Below are positions 44,559 to 53,338 of a stretch of 64,000 nucleotides of DNA, one piece after another. The stretch is taken from NCBI GenBank assembly GCA_017164015.1, contig CP071065.1, positions 5,433,918 to 5,497,917 on the forward strand, read 5' to 3'. Position 1 is the first letter of the stretch; each line of letters starts with the position of its first letter. The stretch comes from Nostoc sp. UHCC 0702 (lineage in GTDB: Bacteria > Cyanobacteriota > Cyanobacteriia > Cyanobacteriales > Nostocaceae). Under the pieces are notes generated by a model, which had not been told where the DNA came from, made no database searches, and saw nothing but the letters and a program-made list of their open reading frames with translations. Position numbers and translations under genes: made by a program.

Positions 44559-45106
44559 AGAAGAGGAAAGGGGAAGGGAACCCCATATTTAAAAATAGGG
44601 GTTTCAAGTATGGACGCTGATTTTTATCGCACTACGTGGCGGGTATTATCTGATTTGAATATTCTGGACAATTCAGATAGGGGCTTTATACCATGTGGGG
44701 AAAAGTTTTAACTTTAATTCCCTTACCCTTTTTATTTTCCCCTTTTTGGTAACATAAAAATCTAAAACACTTAACCCCTCTACCCCCATTCCCTCGTAGG
44801 GAAGGGGGGGTTTAAAAGCCTCTCTCCTAAAAGGAGAGAGGAATGGAAGCGGGGTTTTTAGTATACTTTACGACTTACCAAACATCCTCTTAAAAAGTGT
44901 TCAAAGTTTTGTTTGCCCACCTTCGTCTTAACCCACCAGTCATTTAATGTCAAAAAATAAAAGTATAAGCACAAAAAGCCAAGATAAAGTGTCGAGTTAG
45001 ACTTATAATATTCTATGGCACAGATAAATTTAACAGAGGAGGTAAATAAACTAGGGAACAAGAAGAATAACTAATCACAACTGACAACTGCCAACTAGCA
45101 ACTTAC
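44559..45106. other. Repeat-containing intergenic region after mbnH
   Basis: No gene was seen. A dispersed repeat at about 44780-44890 (CCCTCGTAGGGAAGG, TCTCTCCTAAAAGGAGAGAG, then TTAGTATACTTTACGACTT and CAAACATCCTCT) recurs at about 59555-59660. The hairpin in it could end mbnH transcription. A 67-codon minus frame at 44858-45061 overlaps the repeat and is not called. Confidence 0.6.
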
Positions 45107-45406
45107 TTATAAATTTTTTTTCAATATACGCAGTGGATATCCCAACCATGACACAACATCATGAAAATCTCCAAAAAAAACAGGCTCAATTTCAACATTT
45201 GACATGATTTGATCAAGTTCAGTATCACTAAGGGGTTCATCCCATAGTCCATGTTCAACAAGATTGTTGGCATGATAAATAATGCGATCGCGCAACAAAT
45301 TCAATTGCTCATCCGGTGGGGCAGCAGACAGCCGAATGGTCAGGGGAAAATTCCCAAACAACACCACTACCTTACCAGGTTTATAAGAGGGGATATTTTT
45401 TGCCAT
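45107..45406 (-). CDS. Conserved-looking small protein of unknown function
   Basis: The 99-residue soluble protein reads MAKNIPSYKPGKVVVLFGNFPLTIRLSAAPPDEQLNLL... and has a mixed strand-helix pattern with a Trp/Asp-rich end (FGDFHDVVSWLGYPLRI). I do not recognise a family. Composition and codon use look like normal coding sequence, and no other frame competes. It is alone on the minus strand between repeats. Confidence 0.55.
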   Translation of the reverse strand: MAKNIPSYKPGKVVVLFGNFPLTIRLSAAPPDEQLNLLRDRIIYHANNLVEHGLWDEPLSDTELDQIMSNVEIEPVFFGDFHDVVSWLGYPLRILKKNL

Positions 45407-45579
45407 TTTGCACTCATTCTCAACTTTTTGACCTCTAATACCAATTCGTTGAAATCTGGTGACAGATTCAAACCTAGAAAACCAAATTATATCTGACTTT
45501 CTGAATTACGAATTAATATAACTGTTTTGGTTTTTCCATTTAACCAGCAGCCCCTTGGTACTAAATTGGAATTATATTG

Positions 45580-46569
45580 TTAACGTATCCTGACAAATCC
45601 TGCTTGATCGAGCAACTCTTGTCCCTGATTTGTTAATAGCAAGTTAGCATAAGCTTCACCCGCTTGTTGTTCAAATTTTCCATTGGCATTGATAACTACC
45701 ACTAATCGACGACTCAAAGGATATTCCCCGCTGCGGAAAGCATCGTTATTTACTTGATTGCGCTTTGTGGGACATTCAGAAGCAGCCACCAAGGGAAGTT
45801 TGTAAGGAGGAATGAGTTTATTAGAGTCACGACCTATAGGCAATGCTTTGACACCGCACTGGGGAACCAACAGTGTTGCTGAAGACCAGTAAATCCCTGC
45901 CGGGTCGGCAGCGACTAGACGTAAAGCCTCGGTTGTAGTTTGCGTTAACTTGAAGCGATCGCCTGCATCTCTATCTTTCTTACCATAGAGTTGGATTTTG
46001 AGGTCTGGCCCGCCAACCTGCCGCCAGTTGGTAATTTTTCCTGCAAAGATAGCATCATATTGATCCACAGTCAAACCAGGGATATTCAAATTGGGGTGAA
46101 CAACTGCTACTAGTCCATCAATCGCCACCGGAATTTCTCTGATTTGAATACCCCGTTTTTGCCCTTCCTCATACTCATTGTTGGCAATGGGACGAGAAGA
46201 TTGAGCAAATTCTAGTTGACTTTTGAGCAACATTGAGATACCTGTTACAGAGCTAGGTGCTTCCTTTGGAGGGTTAGCATAGCGTAGCTGAAACTGCGGC
46301 CAGACACTTTGAATTACTGGATCTATTTCCTTGCGGACAGGTGCCCAAGTCGTACTACCGCCGTAACTGATTAAACCACTAGGAACATTCTGTACTTGAG
46401 CAAATGTTTGAGGATTAGATGCTTGGGACTGAGGAGGATTATTGCTGGGTTTGAGTGGACTGGTGGTCAAGCCAGAAGACTTGAAGAATAACCAAAAACC
46501 ACCTCCAACTAGCCCAACGGTAATTATGAAAGCTAAGGCGAGAAGGGTAGTTTCATTCTTGTGTGACAT
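45580..46569 (-). CDS. PstS/PBP-like phosphate-type substrate-binding protein
   Basis: From ATG 46569 the product is 329 residues; a further upstream Met at 46668 would add 33 residues ahead of the membrane anchor and is unlikely. An N-terminal anchor (about 8-33, LLALAFIITVGLVGGGFWLFF) is followed by a Pro/Ser linker and a PBP-like domain with GLISYGGSTTWAPV, FAQSSRPIANNEYEEGQKRGIQIREIPVAIDGLVAVVHPNL and YDAIFAGKITNWRQVGGPDLKI. These are PstS-family features, with the SGGSTT-like loop binding oxyanions. No pst permease genes are adjacent, so it may be a stand-alone sensor or scavenger. A tnpB element is inserted just upstream. Confidence 0.82.
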   Translation of the reverse strand: MSHKNETTLLALAFIITVGLVGGGFWLFFKSSGLTTSPLKPSNNPPQSQASNPQTFAQVQNVPSGLISYGGSTTWAPVRKEIDPVIQSVWPQFQLRYANPPKEAPSSVTGISMLLKSQLEFAQSSRPIANNEYEEGQKRGIQIREIPVAIDGLVAVVHPNLNIPGLTVDQYDAIFAGKITNWRQVGGPDLKIQLYGKKDRDAGDRFKLTQTTTEALRLVAADPAGIYWSSATLLVPQCGVKALPIGRDSNKLIPPYKLPLVAASECPTKRNQVNNDAFRSGEYPLSRRLVVVINANGKFEQQAGEAYANLLLTNQGQELLDQAGFVRIR

Positions 46570-46692
46570 AATAATCGATAATTTTAGATTTATCACTTCT
46601 GTTCTTAATATTTCCCAAATACTGTTGTCTGTATCGTTACGATTCGTGATGCGTAGAGCAAGCGTCATTTATGCGGGGGATATAAGCGAACA

Positions 46693-47990
46693 GGATGAAT
46701 TATTCATCCGTGATACAATTACATTAATGATTGTGACGTAAAGATGCTGGTATTCGAGGCAAAGCTTAAGGGAACGGACGAACAGTATCAATCGCTTGAT
46801 GATGCGATTAGAACTGCGCGTTTTGTTCGCAATGCTTGCCTGAGATACTGGATGGATAACAAAGGTACTGGTAGGTACGAGTTGAGTGCTTATTGCGCTG
46901 TACTTGCTGCTGATAATAACTTCCTTTGGGTTAACAAGCTCAATTCGATGGCTCGTCAAGCATCTGCTGAAAGGGCGTGGTCTGCAATTGCTCGATTTTT
47001 TAACAACTGCAAAAAGAACAAACTGGGAAAGAAAGGTTATCCACGCTTTAAAAAAGAACAAACACATGGCTCTGTTGAATATAAAACCAGTGGGTGGCGC
47101 TTGTCTGCTGACCGTCGCCACATCACTTTTAGTGATGGCTTCAAAGCAGGAACCCTCAAGCTTTTGGGAACTCGTGATTTGCATTTCTACCAACTCAAGC
47201 AGTTTAAGAGAGTGCGGGTTGTGCGGCGTGCCGATGGGTATTATGCACAGTTTTGTATTGACGCTGAGCGAATTGAAAAGCGAGAGCCATCTGGCAAAAC
47301 CATTGGTATTGATGTCGGATTGAACCATTTCTACACAGATAGTGAAGGTAGCACGGTTGAGAATCCGCGCCATCTCCGCAAAACTGAGAAGTCTTTGAAG
47401 CGGTTGCAACGCCGCTTTTCTAAGACCAAAAAGGGTTCTAAGAACAGAGCCAGGTTTAGAAATAAACTGGCCCGTAAACACCTCAAAGTAAGTCGCCAGC
47501 GTAAAGACTTTGCCGTAAAGTTGGCAAGGTGCGTAGTGAAGTCTAACGACCTCGTGGCGTATGAAGATTTGATGGTGCGGAATATGGTGAGGAACAGATG
47601 CCTTGCTAAGTCAATTAATGATGCGGCATGGACACAGTTTAGGCAATGGGTTGAGTATTTTGGTAAAGTCTTTGGCGTGGCGACAATTGCAGTAGCACCT
47701 CATGGAACCAGTCAAAAATGCTCTAATTGTGGTGAGGTTGTCAAAAAGACTCTTAGCACTAGAACTCATATTTGCCCTCATTGTGGACATATTCAAGACC
47801 GCGACCATAACGCTGCAAGAAACATACTTGAGATAGGACTCCGTACTGTGGGACACACAGGAACGTTAACCGCCTCTGGAGATATCGACCTCTGCTTGGG
47901 TGGGGAAACTCCTCCAAGTAAGCCGAGTCGCAAAAAGAGGAATCCCAAGAAGTGATTCTTGGAATCCCCGTCTCTTTAGAGCGGGGAGGA
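46693..47990 (+). mobile_element. IS200/IS605-superfamily (IS1341-type) element carrying only tnpB
   Basis: The left side has a GGATGAA/TTCATCC hairpin with a three-base loop (46693-46709), and the right side has a CCCCG..CTCT/AGAG.CGGGG hairpin (47966-47986) followed by AGGATGTCAAA, as in many IS605-type right ends. No tnpA is present, so it needs a transposase in trans. Exact ends are not determined from one copy. Confidence 0.7.
46744..47955 (+). CDS. tnpB: TnpB RNA-guided nuclease (IS605/IS1341-type)
   Basis: The 403-residue protein looks intact. The RuvC-like triad is Asp190 (IGIDVGLNHF), Glu274 (VAYEDLMVRNM) and Asp354 (DRDHNAARNI); the zinc finger is Cys326/Cys329 and Cys344/Cys347 (CSNCG and CPHCG). 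The N-terminal domain has the usual GTDEQYQSLDDAIRTARFVRNACLRYW start. TnpB cuts DNA guided by an RNA from the element's right end and helps to keep the element in place. The long minus-strand frame inside it (46669-47481) is a shadow. Confidence 0.93.
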   Translation: MLVFEAKLKGTDEQYQSLDDAIRTARFVRNACLRYWMDNKGTGRYELSAYCAVLAADNNFLWVNKLNSMARQASAERAWSAIARFFNNCKKNKLGKKGYPRFKKEQTHGSVEYKTSGWRLSADRRHITFSDGFKAGTLKLLGTRDLHFYQLKQFKRVRVVRRADGYYAQFCIDAERIEKREPSGKTIGIDVGLNHFYTDSEGSTVENPRHLRKTEKSLKRLQRRFSKTKKGSKNRARFRNKLARKHLKVSRQRKDFAVKLARCVVKSNDLVAYEDLMVRNMVRNRCLAKSINDAAWTQFRQWVEYFGKVFGVATIAVAPHGTSQKCSNCGEVVKKTLSTRTHICPHCGHIQDRDHNAARNILEIGLRTVGHTGTLTASGDIDLCLGGETPPSKPSRKKRNPKK

Positions 47991-47998
47991 TGTCAAAT
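47820..47998 (+). ncRNA. Probable omega-RNA at the tnpB right end
   Basis: By analogy with ISDra2 the guide RNA scaffold overlaps the tnpB 3' end and stops at the element boundary. Two hairpins are visible: CCAAGAA/TTCTTGG (47945-47962, over the stop codon) and CCCCG..CTCT/AGAG.CGGGG (47966-47986). The guide would be the flanking DNA from about 47995. The 5' boundary is a guess. Confidence 0.5.
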
Positions 47999-48100
47999 CT
48001 TTGACAAAGAATTGAGCATATAGGAAATCCTAAGAAATAAATTATTTCGCCTAAACTTGTTGACTATTGGCTGTCAACTGTCAACTAGACCAAATCTAGA

Positions 48101-48610
48101 CTACGGACAAAACAATGTGTCCCGTGTGTCCCGTCCTGTAGTTGGATTAGTACCCTTAGCCACCTTGCACAATTTTTTTTGTTCATCTGGACGCAGCAGT
48201 ACATCAGTAAAATCTGCTCCGTCAATTATCGCACCATCAAACTTGGCGTTAGCTGCAAATGCACCTTCCAATACTGCATTTGTTAAATTCGCTTTAATCA
48301 AGCGAGCTGAATCTAGAGTGGCATTTGTCAAGTCAACTCCCTCTAGATTTGCAGACTCCAAATTTGCTGCAAAGAAGCTGACACCGCTCAAGTTGGAATG
48401 GCTGAAGTTACTCTGGCGGAGATTAGCTTTGGTAAAACTGGAGTCTGTTAAATCACGGAAAGAAAAATCAGCTTCTATCAAAATTTCCTTATTGTATTCT
48501 AGGGCTAAAGCTGTTGGAGGAGAACTGACAGTTGCCGTCATGCCAACTATTCCCCAAAGCAGTAAACTGAGTAAGCTTGCCCAAATTTGATTACTTAATT
48601 TAAAATTCAT
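48101..48610 (-). CDS. Exported pentapeptide-repeat protein
   Basis: The 169-residue product has a signal peptide (1-36, ending TALAL) and about 15 pentapeptide repeats A(N/D)LxX from residue 45 (DFSFRDLTDSSFTKANLRQSNFSHSNLSG..). These fold as a square right-handed beta-helix. The closing CKVAKGTNPTTGRDTRDTLFCP has a Cys pair that may form a disulfide, as in lumenal pentapeptide proteins of cyanobacteria. It is probably in the thylakoid lumen or periplasm. It is divergent from the YraN-type gene with only 14 bp between. Confidence 0.85.
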   Translation of the reverse strand: MNFKLSNQIWASLLSLLLWGIVGMTATVSSPPTALALEYNKEILIEADFSFRDLTDSSFTKANLRQSNFSHSNLSGVSFFAANLESANLEGVDLTNATLDSARLIKANLTNAVLEGAFAANAKFDGAIIDGADFTDVLLRPDEQKKLCKVAKGTNPTTGRDTRDTLFCP

Positions 48611-48624
48611 GCTATTTTAAGCCA

Positions 48625-49131
48625 ATGGCGAATCTTCCTCCATCTCATTATCCCGATATTGGTTCATTAGGAGAAGACCTGGTAGCACAATGGTTGGAGT
48701 CTACAGGTTGGGAGATTCTGCACCGTCGGTTTGCTTGCCGATGGGGAGAAATTGATATTATTGCTCAGCATCCTGGGAGGACAGAGGAACTCTTGAGCAG
48801 GGAATTCCCTACTCAGGACTTTACCTTAGCCTTTGTGGAAGTGAAAACCCGCAAGCCTCTTAATTGGGATGCAGGAGGCAGAAGTGCAATCACCTCACAA
48901 AAGCAGGCAAAAATCTCCAGAACCGCAGGCATATTTTTAGCTGAGTATCCCCAAAAGGCAGATTACACCTGTCGCTTTGATGTTGCTATTGTCTACTGTC
49001 AGCGAATCACAAAACAGCACACTGAACTGACAGTTGTCCAACAAGCTTTAGCTAGGGCATCAGCCGCAGGATACCAATTTTATCTGCAAGAATACATTCT
49101 GGCAGCTTTCGACTCGTCAATTGATAGCTAA
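48625..49131 (+). CDS. YraN/UPF0102-family nuclease-fold protein
   Basis: The 168-residue protein shows the UPF0102 pattern: GSLGEDLVAQWLESTGWEILHRRFACRWGEIDIIA (residues 11-46, Asp of the nuclease core in GEIDII) and LAFVEVKTRK (ExK). The fold is that of Holliday-junction resolvase-like endonucleases. The cellular role is not settled. It overlaps no neighbour and starts ATG 48625 after a short gap from the divergent pentapeptide gene. Confidence 0.88.
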   Translation: MANLPPSHYPDIGSLGEDLVAQWLESTGWEILHRRFACRWGEIDIIAQHPGRTEELLSREFPTQDFTLAFVEVKTRKPLNWDAGGRSAITSQKQAKISRTAGIFLAEYPQKADYTCRFDVAIVYCQRITKQHTELTVVQQALARASAAGYQFYLQEYILAAFDSSIDS

Positions 49132-49207
49132 TGGTAATTGCTAATAAAACGAATATCTCTATTACCAATTACCATCTTTGTAATAGTAGTGTTCAAACTA
49201 AAAGTGA

Positions 49208-49597
49208 TCACGCCAGCGTTTCGGGGCAGTAACCCAGACCACGGACAAACTGTTGCCGGAAAGCTTCAATTTCTTCTCTTTCTGGGCTACCGTGAGAGAC
49301 GATCGCTACTTGGTAACGACGCATGACATCCACAGGACACTGCCCTGCTTCCAAACTCCAAAGTGCCATTTGTACCCGCATAGGCGGCTCATAGCTAATT
49401 CCTAATTCATTTAGGAAAGCCCGAAAGTCGCCATCCTCTTGCTGCGAGACGTGACCTTTGAGTTTGATCCTAACCACCCACCCATCAATTTGATGAATCA
49501 CGGTGACGAATGAAACAGGCATCTGGGGTCTGGCATGAAGGTGTTGAACAACCCTCAGAGTTAGACTGGCATTTGCCAGGTAATACAAGTATTCCAT
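49208..49597 (-). CDS. Conserved-looking protein of unknown function
   Basis: The 129-residue soluble protein (MEYLYYLANASLTLRVVQHLHARPQMPVSFVTVIHQIDGWVVRIKLKGHVSQQEDGDFRAFL..) has strands and a helix in its first half and EREEIEAFRQQFVRGLGYCPETLA at the end. I do not recognise the family, though such single genes are common in cyanobacteria. It is divergent from queA with 230 bp between, which holds two hairpins. Confidence 0.6.
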   Translation of the reverse strand: MEYLYYLANASLTLRVVQHLHARPQMPVSFVTVIHQIDGWVVRIKLKGHVSQQEDGDFRAFLNELGISYEPPMRVQMALWSLEAGQCPVDVMRRYQVAIVSHGSPEREEIEAFRQQFVRGLGYCPETLA

Positions 49598-49640
49598 GTT
49601 GTTGCTTGGTTGGTGCTTGGGATCAAAGCCAATCCTACAT

Positions 49641-49712
49641 ATCTATATTCGTAAATAGATAGCTGTTCCCGGTAGGGTAAAAGCCCCCGTTTTTGCATGG
49701 GGAGGTTTACCC
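49641..49712. promoter_or_regulatory. Two stacked hairpins between divergent genes
   Basis: ATCTAT/ATAGAT (49641-49660) is followed by a longer hairpin whose outer arms are GGGTAAA (49675-49681) and TTTACCC (49706-49712) and inner arms CCCC/GGGG. The second has no T-run, so it is not an ordinary terminator. It could be a leader structure for queA or a repeat. It does not match the preQ1 riboswitch pattern. Confidence 0.4.
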
Positions 49713-49827
49713 AATTTTTATCTTGATGTTTGCGTGTTACCTAATAGTATGCATCAATTCTCAAGTTAAAATTGAATGTTTCTTGAGGAAATCTCAAACC
49801 CAGTTTTTGAAGGCAGTATAAGTTTAA

Positions 49828-51048
49828 ATGGAGCAACAAATAGCACACCCTAATTTGCATCATTCCTCTATTCCAGAGGCAAAAGATATCAACTTAGACC
49901 GTTTATTATCTGGGTATGACTACCAACTACCTCCAGAATTTATTGCCCAAAATCCGGCATTTCCCAGAGATAGCTCACGGTTATTGGTAATAGATTCTCA
50001 CACGACAGGTAACAAAACAGCACCCCTACACCGCATTTTTCGTGATTTGCCAGAATTACTGCATCCTGGTGATTTGTTAGTGATGAATAATACAAAAGTA
50101 ATTCCGGCGCGACTGTATGGTCGTAAATCGACTGGTGCAGAAATAGAGGTGTTGCTATTAGAGGAACGGCAGTATAACTGTTGGTTAGCTTTAGTTAAAC
50201 CAGGAAAGCGCTTCAAGCGGGGAGCGAAGATTGTTTTTGAAGCAAAGAGATTGGGAATTGGGGAAGATTCTCACCCAGTACCGAGTCCCCAGTACCCAGT
50301 CCCCAGTACCGAGTCCCCAGTACCCAGTCCCCAACTCACAGCTACAGTGCTGGAGACAGATGAGGCAACTGGAGGACGTTTGTTGCAATTTGATGTGCCT
50401 GAGGGAAAGCCTTTGGTACAACTGTTGAATGCATTTGGTGAGATTCCTTTACCACCTTATATCACTGCATCGGCAGCGGCGGATGAACAATATCAAACAG
50501 TTTACGCCCAACAGCCAGGAGCGATCGCAGCTCCGACGGCAGGATTACATTTTACTCCAGAGTTACTGGAAAAGTTGCGCTCTTGCAATATCAATCAAGC
50601 TTTTGTGACGCTACACGTTGGTGTGGGCACTTTTCGCCCTGTGGAAGTGGAAGATGTAACTAACCACCAAATGCACGAAGAATGGATTGAAGTGCCTGCT
50701 TCCACAGTAGAGCAAATCCACGCCACCAAAGCAGCTGGCGGCCGAATTATTGCTGTGGGAACAACGGCAGTACGCGCCTTAGAAGGAGCAGCTCAATCTG
50801 GGGATTTGCAACCATTTTGTGGCAAGACAAACTTGTTTATCTATCCAGGTTATCAATGGCGGGTAGTGGATGGTTTAATTACTAATTTTCATCTACCGCG
50901 TTCTAGTTTGCTGATGCTGGTGAGTGCCCTGATCGGCAGAGAACGATTGTTAAATATATACAATGAAGCGATCGCTTCTCGATATCGCTTTTATTCTTTC
51001 GGTGATGCCATGCTAATTTTGCCACAAGCTGTAGAAGTTAGGAGTTAG
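49828..51048 (+). CDS. queA: tRNA preQ1(34) S-adenosylmethionine ribosyltransferase-isomerase, with repeat insertion
   Basis: QueA transfers and rearranges the ribose of SAM onto preQ1 in tRNA, the penultimate queuosine step. The 406-residue product has YDYQLPPEFIAQNPAFPRDSSRLLVID, GDLLVMNNTKVIPARL, GAIAAPTAGLHFTPELLE, VTLHVGVGTFRPVE, GRIIAVGTTAVRALE and ITNFHLPRSSLLMLVSA, all standard. Two oddities: about 25 extra residues before the conserved core, and a Pro/Ser/Val insert at about 142-169 (SPQYPVPS-type units) encoded by CAGTACCCAGTCCC-like repeats normally found between genes. The insert lies in a variable loop, so the enzyme may still work. Confidence 0.95.
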   Translation: MEQQIAHPNLHHSSIPEAKDINLDRLLSGYDYQLPPEFIAQNPAFPRDSSRLLVIDSHTTGNKTAPLHRIFRDLPELLHPGDLLVMNNTKVIPARLYGRKSTGAEIEVLLLEERQYNCWLALVKPGKRFKRGAKIVFEAKRLGIGEDSHPVPSPQYPVPSTESPVPSPQLTATVLETDEATGGRLLQFDVPEGKPLVQLLNAFGEIPLPPYITASAAADEQYQTVYAQQPGAIAAPTAGLHFTPELLEKLRSCNINQAFVTLHVGVGTFRPVEVEDVTNHQMHEEWIEVPASTVEQIHATKAAGGRIIAVGTTAVRALEGAAQSGDLQPFCGKTNLFIYPGYQWRVVDGLITNFHLPRSSLLMLVSALIGRERLLNIYNEAIASRYRFYSFGDAMLILPQAVEVRS

Positions 51049-51163
51049 TACGGGCGCAAAGCATTGCGCCCGTAAGGAGTTAAGAATTTTTAATTTTTAA
51101 CTTTTAATTTTTCATTTTGTAGTGGGTACTCTGACTTATAAGGATTTAATAACAAGTACAGAG

Positions 51164-52336
51164 ATGCCATTTATGTATAAACAGCATCAAATTAGTCAGT
51201 GGTTTTCCTGCTTCCCCACGGTGGGGTTCCACCAGGTTTTGAATTGGCAGAAGCCGCATTTGGGATTTCTCTGTGCTGCCTCTGCATTTTTGGTATTGGC
51301 TGCGCCAACAATGATTGATTTACCAGGGAGCAAGCTACTAGCAGCAACTCCAATCTCTCAGGATTTGGAAGCAGCTAGTTTTTTCCAGCAGGGAGTCACG
51401 CGCTATAACCGCAACGACTTACAAGGTGCAGAATATGCTTTTCGCCAAGCGTTGCAGCGTGATTCTAACCTAGGAATGGCACGGAATTATTTAGGTAATA
51501 TTTTCTTGATGCAAAATCGCCTGGATATCGCTGTGCAGGAATATGGAGAGGCGATCAGAATTAATCCCGATCTGGGTGAAGCTTACTACAATTTGGGGTT
51601 AGCATTGTACCGACAAGGGCAAAAAGATGCAGCAATTACTGCTTATCGCCAGGCTCTGGTGGTAGATCCGACAATCGCCGCAGCACAGTATAATCTCGGT
51701 TTAGCGCTGTACGAATTAAAACAGCCACAAGAAGCGATCGCGGCATATCAACAAGCCATTAATCTAGATAGCAGGGATGCCAATGCTTATTTTAACTTAG
51801 CGATCGCCCTGCAAGAACAAGGTCAAATTGAGAGTGCGATCGCTGCCTATCGGCAAGGCTTACAGCTAGATCCTAAAAACAGCATAGCCTACAACAATAT
51901 GGGAAGTTTGATGGCAATTCATGGTCAAACCTCACAGGCTATTTCTGTCTATCAGCAAGCTATTCGCCAAAATCCCAAGGATGCCTCAGCCTATTACAAT
52001 TTAGGAGTGACTTTATACAATCAAGGCAACTACAAGAAAGCTAACGGTGTATTAAAACGTGCCCGCAACGAATACCGTGAACAAGGCAACATGGAGCAAG
52101 CTGACAAAATTGAGCAATTGATGCAGCAAATTGTCCAGAAGACAAAGCCACAGCAGCCTCAAGTCAGTCAAACCGCTACTACTCCTTCTCAGTCTCCAAA
52201 CCCTACAAGTAATGTAGCAGCGCCCGAACAACAGATGCCAAATCAATCAGAAACTCTTGAACAAACGCCAGCCGAACCTGCTGATGTGCCAGTTTCTGTG
52301 GAACAACAGCCTACTTCAACAAGTCCAACTCAATAA
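51164..52336 (+). CDS. Exported or membrane-anchored TPR-repeat protein
   Basis: From ATG 51164 the product has 390 residues (GTG at 51122 and ATG at 51173 are alternatives). A hydrophobic stretch (about 30-55, FLCAASAFLVLAAPTMIDLPG) is followed by about seven TPR units (for example LGEAYYNLGLALYRQGQKDAAITAYRQALVVDP) and a Gln/Pro/Thr-rich tail of about 80 residues. It is probably a periplasmic scaffold. It follows queA by 115 bp, but a shared transcript is uncertain. Confidence 0.82.
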   Translation: MPFMYKQHQISQWFSCFPTVGFHQVLNWQKPHLGFLCAASAFLVLAAPTMIDLPGSKLLAATPISQDLEAASFFQQGVTRYNRNDLQGAEYAFRQALQRDSNLGMARNYLGNIFLMQNRLDIAVQEYGEAIRINPDLGEAYYNLGLALYRQGQKDAAITAYRQALVVDPTIAAAQYNLGLALYELKQPQEAIAAYQQAINLDSRDANAYFNLAIALQEQGQIESAIAAYRQGLQLDPKNSIAYNNMGSLMAIHGQTSQAISVYQQAIRQNPKDASAYYNLGVTLYNQGNYKKANGVLKRARNEYREQGNMEQADKIEQLMQQIVQKTKPQQPQVSQTATTPSQSPNPTSNVAAPEQQMPNQSETLEQTPAEPADVPVSVEQQPTSTSPTQ

Positions 52337-53338
52337 ATCTAATTTGAAAATACAGAAGAGGAAGTAGGGAGTGGAAAAGAGATATTTTCATCCCCTCGTT
52401 ATAAGCATTTCTAGGGGTGCCGTGGCATCCCTAGTTTATTTTTGCTCAACTACTTACTTGACCTATAGGAATCATATCAAGTTTGGCTAATTACTTACGA
52501 TCTAGTCGGTTTGCTTGGTAATAGGTAATGGGTAATGGGTAATAGGTAATTCCCAATTACCAATTCCCAATTACCAATTCCCAATTACCGACCTCCACAG
52601 ATATCATAAGTGTTTAAACGGACATGATATAAGTAATTATTATTTATTTTTTAAGTAAATCAATTATCAATTATAAATAATTTAAATAAGGTTAGGTTTG
52701 TTAACAAGTCCACAGTCAACAGATGCCAGTTGTGTGTGGTGAGGGGGTCGCAGTCTTAGCAGTTCCCTCCGCCCTTCCAAAGTAGCGTTCAAAAATCAAT
52801 TTTTTTGGATTATTGACTATTGAGATTGACAGCCTCAACTAAAAATTTATGACACTTGCCTAATTCCTGAAAATTTTATTTGATGTGTAACTTTTTATAA
52901 ATATTTCTATAAGCAGTAGCAATTTCTCTAAGTAATACTGATAAGAAAATTGCATTGGTGTTATTTGAAAAGCATATTAATTTTTATGAAAAAATAAGTA
53001 GTTTTGCAGTGAATGGAACCTCTCCGCAATCAAATAGGCATGTGTTCAAGCATGAAAATGTAAGTATTGCACCAGAGGAAATGACGCGATCGCGGTGGTA
53101 TAGTTTTTTAACTGAGTTTTGCTCTCAAGCCTTTGTGGATATTGTTTTTGTTTAGCAATTGGGCAAATAAAGACTGCGTAGACGCAAAGCGGCTTGTCGC
53201 CAGACATCGCTTCAGATACTTTACCGCAAATGCGCTGATGCTTTCATTTTCCATCTTAATAAATTCCGCATAAACACGGTTACGCAAATTTATGATTCCG
53301 ATCAAAACTGCGATTATCGAGTTTATTAGGGTGGATTT
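52337..53338. other. 1-kb intergenic region with a MITE
   Basis: It contains the TIR element at 52475-52629. The rest is AT-rich and holds heavily degenerate repeat fragments. A 66-codon frame at 52955-53155 starts from an unlikely codon, lacks a ribosome binding site and has no recognisable pattern. Confidence 0.55.
52475..52629. mobile_element. MITE with 23-bp imperfect terminal inverted repeats (copy A)
   Basis: The left end begins TATCAAGTTTGG and ends its repeat in ACTTA; the right end, read inward, begins TATCATGTCCG and also ends in ACTTA. The interior is GGTAAT(A/G)-type units followed by CCCAATTACCAATT units. Copy B at 60773-60940 is the same element reversed. No coding capacity. 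Confidence 0.75.

Noticed and set aside
44858..45061. 67-codon minus frame
   Set aside because: It overlaps a dispersed repeat and has no ribosome binding site or family resemblance.
46669..47481. 270-codon minus-strand frame
   Set aside because: It lies entirely opposite tnpB, whose catalytic motifs are intact; it has no family pattern and is a shadow.
48057..48590. 177-codon plus frame opposite the pentapeptide-repeat gene
   Set aside because: It is the antisense image of the repeat; the minus frame has a signal peptide and true pentapeptide periodicity.
52955..53155. 66-codon plus frame
   Set aside because: It has a poor start, biased composition and no conserved pattern; the DNA around it is degenerate repeat.
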